Origin: Nemopilema nomurai | Taxonomy: Eukaryota > Cnidaria > Scyphozoa > Rhizostomeae > Rhizostomatidae | Length of the DNA: 64,000 nucleotides | Direction of reading: 5' to 3' | NCBI GenBank assembly: GCA_003864495.1 | Contig: ML133376.1 | Span: 248,001-312,000 of the forward strand | Part shown: positions 56,109 to 64,000 of the stretch, one piece after another | Position numbering within the stretch: the stretch's first letter is position 1 | Layout of the letters: every line of letters starts with the position of its first letter | Position numbers and translations under genes: made by a program | The notes under the pieces: model-generated | The model's input: the letters and a program-made list of their open reading frames with translations, nothing else | What the model was told of the DNA's origin: nothing | Database searches by the model: none

Positions 56109-59100
56109 TAACCGTACTCTTTTTCAAACTTAAATGCTTTCTTCTGGCTTGCGGTCCAGCGACCTGGATAAATACAAAACAATCATGTGATGGACAATTT
56201 GCGAATACCAATATTTAGACTGAGCTTGCTGCAGTTTTTGCAAATTATTTATGCGAGTTCGAAATCAAGCATTCGAAAAGCAAGTTTCTGTTCCTTCAAG
56301 CACTTAATTGTGCAACAGTTGCACGGGATAGCTGGAATATGGACAGGTGCACTTTGGCTAAGACGCTAAATTTGTGCATTTGAATGGCCTTGTGTTTAAA
56401 CATTCAGCTCAATATTTGACGGACAGTCTGCACTTTTTTAAGAAGGTGAAATGGCCGTTTCTGATAAATGGCAGGTATCTTTCTGTGACTTCGACAAGAT
56501 CTATTTTCGTTTGTTCATCCCGTATGCCACACTTTACTAATGTTGATGAAAATATTACTCGCTAGTACATTTTACTTGAAAACTAAAAATACAGTCAATC
56601 GTCGATGTCAGGTTTTTATAGTCGAATTGAAAATTAGGGACTGTTCGATGTGATAAACAAATACAGAGGAGGTATCAAATTCTTATTATCTCCTGTTATG
56701 AACAGATTACCCCCTAACTGTAACACTGGATGGTTCAATATTTGGTGCAACTGTTGCAAATAGGCATTTTTCATGGCATGCTTTAAAGAAGGACGCCATT
56801 TTTCTACGTAGGTCTTAGAAAAAACGTCTCTGCATTTTAAAGCTTCAAACCAATCAAAATAGTAACTTGACAAATGCCTTATAGAAGAAATGACCTTCAT
56901 TTTTGTAGCACAATTCGGATTTCTGAATTTTGATGTTTGAAAGCAATCTTTTTTACGCTATGGTGATCACACAGTGTCGCGTGTATAAATCATTGTTTCC
57001 CATTTTAAATGCACAAATCAGGCTATTCGTCACAAGGTAATTTTGTTGAAATGAGTCACTTCTCCTCCCTATTTAAAGCTTTTCCTCGCTTTAAATAGTT
57101 AGTAAGTCTGTGACGTCATCAGATGTCCCATGGTGGAGGCTTTCCCGTCTTATAACTGCAATCTATAGATGCACAGATTTTGGTGTTCAATTGGTTGCCA
57201 AGTCTGTTTAATGCCCAAACACTGGCACAATGAAATAAGCTGGACCACGAGTGGAACAGATGAACAGGCCATAGTCACACGAGTCCACGTTGCAAACGGA
57301 ATTTCAACGGATCGCAGACAGTATCGAACCGCAACAGAATTTCCATGATTAAAAAGATTGAGACAGTTTCGATTGTGGGAAGAATTGATTTTTATCAGCC
57401 GGAGCAATAAGAAGTTGTGTCTGGTGATTCGCTTTTCGCTGTGAAAAAGAACGAAAACGTCTGAAAAATCCTTTTTAGCCATTCCTGTCATAGCAAGGAT
57501 GTTTTGGCTGTTATCGCGTGGAAATATGCTGATGAAAGAATCGCCCAATCTGAGAAGGGGGTTACCAATGGAGGAACGAAGAGCGCATCTAATAAGGGAA
57601 GGCCGCTCAAGGGACATAGAATAGAGGGTAGCTCTGGTGCAATCCGCACTGTCTCCGATGCCTTTTGGACCTCAAATCTCATCACCTAAATCTCGAGAGT
57701 ATATACCTATCACTTTGTTAAAAAATCACCCGAGAATACATAACTCCCAAAGGGAAGGAAATTAATTGCTTGCAAAATAACGCGAAATTTTACCATCCTC
57801 ATATTAATTTTCCATGCAATAGAAATAAATAGTTGACGTTATTAAAAGAGGAGTTGCTAAATGCGAAATAGGCTTTCAAGTATTGGCTAAAAATGTTTTT
57901 AGGCAATGGTATTAATTTCAGGGCAGTTTTCTGAAAAGCGAAATCCAAAGAAAAGTGGAAGATGCTGTTTGAAAATTTATAATTACGCTTTGCTTCAAAA
58001 TAAGATGACAGACAAGGATTTCAAGATGATGTGCAACGGATGTCAAGTCATTTGGATTGGTTTTTGCTATTCCAAGGCATTAAGAAGACCCTTCTTCATT
58101 CCATAAAGCATGTATTAGTTATGGATGTAATCTCATGTGCAACTCCAGACGGAAGAGGCAAATGTAGAGGGAGGGTTGTTCTTGAGCAAGAAAAGACAGG
58201 CATGTCTGAATCACTTTGCAACTAGGCAGAGATGTCTTGCATGGGAGTCAGGGTGGAGCTACTTTTGATGACAATTTGTTTGGAAATTATGTGAATAAAA
58301 GATTTCCATGGCAAGAAGCCCCACTTAGGCACCACACTTTGGTACATCTGCCAAGAAATCAGTCTTCAAGAGACGAGCCCTGGTCAAGGAAACAGGAAAA
58401 AACTATTCCTTCAATGCGTATTGTGATCAACCAAGAGTAAACGATGGCTCCACTATTAAACTTTTGTTTCAATCCACAGAGTTTTTGCATTCAAACAAAT
58501 CGGTATCATTATAAAAATCTTGAGCTTTGCGGGAAACTTCATTCATATCTTCTGGTGCTATCTGCCATTGAAGTAACTCAGTGGCCTCAAGGAAAGTTAG
58601 TGGATTTTTCACATACCTCACGACAATAATGTGGTTCTGCTCAGGAAATTTCCGAAATGGCTACAGACTAGAATAAATCTAATAAGGCTGGGAGATTTTA
58701 CTTCATAGAAAATGAACTGTTTGAAAGAATTAAGGTTTCGGTGGATTTATTTGACTCGAATGAAACCTGATAAGATTAGGACGATAGCCCCAGTCCTATT
58801 CAGAAATAACTAAAACGAATATAACAAGTATATAAACGCAGTAAAAGCCGCAAAATCGAAAGCTTTCTTGTTTCTAACAGAAATGGAAGGAATTTAGAAT
58901 TAAAGACAAAATGTGTCGGGAAATGTTAGGACTCACAACAAAGAGATTAGTCTATGTTAGCTAGGGGAATGAGGCGTTGGCTTTGAAATGAATCATCCGC
59001 TTCGAGACAACATAATTTGTTTCCAAGGCTGAGACTCCAATTCTCATGACTTGTTATGAATTTTTTTAGATAACACCCCTAGGTAACACAAACTGGGTCG

Positions 59101-60514
59101 CCAATTTCCTTGGTCTCCTTCACGAACAACGGTCTGGCACGGAAATGAGTTGAGTAATCTCCGAACAAAAAGTGCACAGGTTTTCAAAAAAACTTCCATG
59201 GCTTCATCACTTGCGGGTTTCCTAACACAGTACAACATCACATGACAATTTCCTTCTCCTGTGAAAATCCGTAATTTTAGATAAAGCCCTGCTTTATCTT
59301 TCCTATCTCCTTTGAGTAGTGGATTGTCTTGATGATTCGGTCTTGAAAGACTGACTTGGCAATCTACATGGCAAATTTCTTGAATGACTTTCTCTCCTTT
59401 ATCCGGCAATCAGCCACGACTTTGGCTGGGACGGTCATTGCTGTTTAATTTTTCATTTGCACGAGGAAAAGGACTTTTCTTTCAATAAATCAAAATATTC
59501 ATTTGAAGTTGTTGATGCATAAGTTTTCGTTAACTGTTCCTTGTTCAACACAGATATCATTGCTTCAAGAAAAAGTTACCATGAGGTACCGAGCCGTCCC
59601 CCTGGGGTTCATTTCAATTGCTGTAAAGGGAGTAAGTTGTGTTATGTATCCACGGGGGTAGCTTCAGTGAGTGCATACTCCGACTAACAATTATCAAGTA
59701 TGGGCGAGGCATGCTATGATTCCTTGAAATCCAACTATAATGCTCTTGCCAACCTCGTGAAGCATGCACTTAAGAGATTTAGCAATACTTAGATCATGTG
59801 TTTAATGCTGCACGTTTTATAATACGTATGGTATGTTAAAATGCACCCATTCTTTCATAATGTTGAGCTACCTGAAAATTTCATTCAAGCGTGTGAAAAT
59901 GGAATCGAACTAGAGTTCCAATCAAGGCGGTGCATTGGACGAGGCAGTTCTATGAAAGTGTCAGCGTATTCATTTGCTTGTCGAAGTCGCAAACCGCAGC
60001 GGGTGGAGTTTTTGTCACAAAATGGGCCTAACAGCACATTCCTCAAGGGCAGGACGCGGCCACTGAGCCGGTTGAAAACGGCTGCCAAGCTAATATTGTG
60101 TTTGCGGTCAAATAGTTCAGGAGATGAGCCTACCTTCCGGACACCGTCCTCAATTATGCTTCGGAATGACTGAATGTAGGATATCTCGCGTCAGTTCACA
60201 AATGTTACTACGCCATAGACGCAGGAATTTCATTGATAACATTACTGGCTTTCACGTGATAAGCTCCATTGATTCATACACGGTGAGAACACACACGGCC
60301 AACCTCAGCTGATTCACCCCTGATCCACTGCGCAATTTCGTGCTGACCTACGATAGAACTAATAACTTAAATTTGGAAATTAGGCCAATAATTACTACGA
60401 TATTGGTAGCAAACGGACAGAGTTCCCCTGCATTTCAACGTTCTTGAACTATTAACAGGTGTTTTGAACAGTGTGGTTTGTACGTAGGGAACATTTTCTA
60501 TTTTGACTGAAGTA
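56109..60514. other. Gene-poor region with weak ORFs
   Basis: No recognised gene. Weak candidates are a 155-codon minus-strand open frame at 57150-57617, a + strand frame at 58216-58440 preceded by an acceptor-like TTTGCAACTAG, a 121-codon minus frame at 59044-59409, and a 110-codon + frame at 59841-60173 in a locally GC-richer patch. None shows a domain, and several overlap frames on the other strand. Confidence 0.3.
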
Positions 60515-60918
60515 CACGCTTTTTTTATAAGGAACCTACCTCAAGGCCTAGTTCCAAAAGTTCCTTCTTATTCGTAGACCTCAAATAATCAGATTTTAGT
60601 ACCAAAAGTTCCTTAAAAGTTCCTTAAGTTCTCACTTTCGGTGCTTTGACTACAATAAGCCGTATCACTTAATAGAGAGAGGGGAGAGACAAAGTATGCG
60701 GAAACTACTCAACAAAGCACTTGATACACGAATAGCAAACAATCTATGCGAGTATTCGCTGCAAATGAACGGATCCGGCTTTTAAGTTCTTGATGCTTGC
60801 AGTTATAAAAGTTGTTCAAATCAAAAAGTTCCTTAGTTTTTAGTAGTATAAGTTCTTTATATATTTCGGCCTTCTACATGTAGGTTCCTTATAAAGTGGT
60901 TCCTTATAAAAAAGCGTG
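60515..60918. mobile_element. ~404-bp MITE with TA target duplication
   Basis: The ends CACGCTTTTTTTATAAGGAA and the reverse complement of the right end, CACGCTTTTTTATAAGGAAC, match over about 21 bp with one base of length difference. TA flanks both sides (60513-60514 and 60919-60920). The interior has repeated GTTCCTTA motifs in both orientations and no ORF. It fits a non-autonomous Tc1/mariner-like element. Confidence 0.7.
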
Positions 60919-60920
60919 TA

Positions 60921-63900
60921 TATCGCTTCCTACTCCATCTTCCCTTATTATGCGTCCATTGTTTCCACAAAAAATCCCTTTCCATTGATACCACTGTTTC
61001 ATAACTCTGTGGAGGTTTCAGTGCTGGAAATTCGACTTGTTTTGATGGGAAATTGTGCGCTTGAAGTAACTTGACAAAAAACAGCCGCCCCCGATAGAAG
61101 TCGTTGATTCGACACAGTAACCATTGTTTGCGTGGGAAGCTATTCCGTGCAATACACTATAATCCGCACAACCATTGACCTCATGGGTTTCTGGCTAACT
61201 GAGGTCAATTGTGCATGCCTCACAAGAAGGACTGTTTATTTATTTACAAAATTCACGTGCCTATTGGAAACAAAAAATACAAGTTGGCAATGCTTACTCG
61301 GCACAACTGTGAAGGAATTTGCACGCTTACGTGCACTGACCGCCGTCAATCGTCTACTTCAGTTTCATTATAAGAAATCTGTATAGACGCAGAAGCCTGC
61401 CTACCTATCTAGATTTTAGGCCTATGCCTAACCCTAGGCCTACTGTGACGTCAAACATAATGTGCTTTCACGTCAATTTAGCCAATCCCCACCAAAGGTT
61501 CGAGCTAATCGAACTGTTGTTGCCGTTGTAATTTTATGTGAGATTCCATGGTCCATGGGACTTGCAATTTGCACCGATGGTGAATTTTAAAAAGGGAAGT
61601 TTCACAGTGCATAGGGCTTTTAAACTCCTTACATCTGTGCAGTAAAAATAGACATGAGGCAGAAAAAGTAATTTGAATTCTTCGTACTTAAAGTCAAGAT
61701 GCTTTCTGTCCTATGAATTAATAGGATTAAAAGTCAAGACTTTTCCAGTATTTAGGCTTATAGGGTGACAATGAATTTGGCACATGCAGCAAGGGATAAC
61801 GGCAAAACAACAAGCGGTTGCAAAAACATCAGACTCTCTTGTAAAATGTTGAAGAAAGAGAATAATTGGGCAATATGAGGAGACTTTTTGGGTTGATAAG
61901 GGGTTAACTCGAGGTTCAACTAGAATTTCTTAAGCCCGGATTAAACACACCCAAAATTTCACTCAACATGCAGAAAACAAATTCTGGACAAAATGCTGAT
62001 GCATTTGACCACACATGTTGGGCCATTCAACATTTACAAATCAATTTTGGATGAAATTTTTAACACGGTCGGAAGCAAATTTTTGTTTTCATTGTTCGAT
62101 GAAATGATGAATGCATTTGACCATTCTTTCCAACATTTCACCCAACGTTTCATTTTCTGGGCATGCGCATAATTACAGCTTGCTTGTTATTTTGGCGCCA
62201 AGTTGATTACAACAGAATTTCTAGAATCTCTACTCTTAATTCAGTCTCTGGTTATTCCTTTTTCCACCCTCGCTCTTTCGTCCGGTTGACTGTTGTAGCA
62301 AGCACTATTGTTGCTACAGCAAAGCGGTCAAACCTGTGATTGGCCGAGAGCTCTGATCACTCCTATTTTCTCCAAACCAATTTAGCCAATCAGCACACAG
62401 GATTATCATAATAAAATCTCTTCGCAGCTAGAAATGGCGCATTTTGGCCATTTCAGCGTGTTTTAACCACACTGTTTGCAAAAAACATTGCGCGCCTCTT
62501 TTAAGCGAATTTTTGCCTGATTCTTTGTTGAGTTCACCCTCATGCATTGGTATTTAACCTCTATTCGCGCCACAGTGCTATGCTTGCTGCTGCAACCTTA
62601 ACGGCACAACAAGTTGTTCTTTCCTGGCAGTTTGGTAGTCAGTGAAGTTAATCGATACCTATATCTCTTGGTATCAAAAGTGTCAAACAATTGGTGATAG
62701 TGCCAATTTTGCAAATAGTGCAAATAGTGCCAATTTTGAGAAACCAAAAAGACGCGAGCATCTTTAGCAAACTTTTTGGTCAGTGAGAGCTTCCCCGAAC
62801 TGCCCTCTGGAAATCATCAATTCATGAATCGCCGTGCAAAAAAATGTATTCATGTTCACGGGCGAGCAATCATTCACGAAATCACGCTATCAAATTTGAC
62901 GAGTCATGCTTACAAGGTCCAGAGAACGTCCAATCCAGCTTCACGTAAAAGCTATTGGGAAGTCACTGTTAAGATAATTAGAAGCTGCTAGGGTTGAGTA
63001 TGTGCTGGTGACCATTGAATACATTGGAAGCAAGTTTGTGATTAATCATATTGACAAAGGAGATCTACTTTTTAGTTTTGGCTCAAACTTTTCTCGATTT
63101 AAAGCTCTTAGACCAGCCCCCAGCCAACTCATTGAAAGAAAGTGTTCTGTTATTTTTTCTCGCTTCCGTTTGCTTCAGGTTGACCTTTAAGCATTTCTAT
63201 GCTTTTAGTATCATTGTATTCAAAATGCCAAAATCAGTCCTTTCATTTATGCAATATTGATTCTGCTCTAAGTATCAACGGCGTTAAGAGCCATGTCTCC
63301 CTGTCTCCTCAAGTCCTCAACAAAGGCTGCCAATTCTTGTGAGTTATCTGCTCAGATCCCTTCTGTTGACTATCAAACCCGTATAGAGAGGCAGATATAC
63401 TGAGAAGCCCTCCCAGTCTAGTCAAATGACTCCGATGGGATATTGTAGATGGAATCCACTCCACCTTGGTTAAAGTACAACCTACAGCCAGAATAACTCC
63501 TCTTATCTAAAGAATCATCGCCAAAGGATTCCAGAGCCTTTGAGGTTTCCAGGATAGTAGAGAAATATAAACCAAGGGCCAAGTTAAGCTAAAGTAAATA
63601 TTGCAAAAGCCCCTTCGTAGCTGTTGCAATAGGTCCATCTCCCAAGGATTGTCACAGAGACAATCCAGTGATAGAGGAGCAATGGACAATAAACTAGGAG
63701 CAGGCTTTATTTAAAAAGGTAACTTGAGTCCCTCCCCCTCTACAACCCCTCCTGCAACTTTTTCTCTTGTCCTTTTGAAGCGTGTTCCGTAAACGACCAG
63801 TCATCTTTACAATTTGCCATAAATCATGGAATAAGTATGGCTGTAGCAGCTAACAGACTATTAGAAAGTCAGAGCTTGTCATCTTGATACCGAGCCAGCC

Positions 63901-64000
63901 AAAGATGCTAAGAAGACGGCAGAATTGTCTTACTGCTGTCTTCCTCTCCCCTTCGTATGATGTTAAATCTTCTACTTACAAAGACTTTGTACTTGAGTTT
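60921..64000. other. Intergenic, no gene recognised
   Basis: ORFs of 60-84 codons (61132-61386, 62776-62991, 63002-63260) have no recognisable features. A stretch at 61900-62160 contains paired sequences (TGATGCATTTGACCACAC and TGAATGCATTTGACCATTC) and repeated CAACATTT words, suggesting a decayed repeat. A short local duplication (GCAAATAGTGCAAATAGTGC) is near 62710. Confidence 0.3.

Noticed and set aside
57150..57617. 155-codon minus-strand gene
   Set aside because: No domain, no clear signal or membrane topology, overlapping open frames on the other strand, and no splice context.

Overview
This is eukaryotic nuclear DNA from an early-branching animal, most likely a cnidarian (anthozoan type). 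The reasons are AT-rich intergenic DNA, GT-AG introns that rejoin in frame, animal gene families (RPA2, PQ-loop transporter, DIS3L2, Spire, DUF885), and many short non-autonomous DNA transposons. The cnidarian assignment is inference; no species can be named from the sequence alone.

Layout. 1-5.2 kb: replication protein A 32 kDa subunit (RPA2, + strand, eight coding exons, possibly a ninth upstream micro-exon). 6.9-9.6 kb: a three-exon seven-helix PQ-loop membrane protein on the - strand. It appears to share a bidirectional promoter with DIS3L2 (+ strand, 11.9-14.7 kb), whose whole coding region is one exon. 14.7-19.6 kb: a transposon-rich intergenic zone with subterminal repeats, a 108-bp-arm inverted repeat and a 300-bp hAT-like MITE with an 8-bp target-site duplication. 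19.6-37.2 kb: an 11-exon gene (778 aa as reconstructed) for a membrane-anchored DUF885 protein with a HExxPGHH motif. Its ninth intron (about 9 kb) consists mostly of about 62 head-to-tail copies of a 139-bp satellite (27425-36024). 38.4-40.2 kb: a Spire-type actin nucleator on the - strand, also a single exon, with KIND and FYVE-like zinc-finger ends but an eroded WH2 cluster. 40.96-41.22 kb: a short ORF with a signal peptide and basic cleavage sites, a candidate secreted peptide precursor. 41.3-64 kb: gene-poor, with TA-flanked MITEs, a degenerate ~30-bp minisatellite, simple repeats, and one convincing isolated coding exon (52567-52832).

The genes belong to unrelated housekeeping pathways (DNA replication/repair, RNA decay, membrane transport, actin nucleation) and do not form a functional cluster. 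The most unusual structural feature is the intronic satellite block. The most interesting possible new gene product is the small secreted peptide. No tRNA, rRNA, CRISPR array or intact autonomous transposon was recognised.
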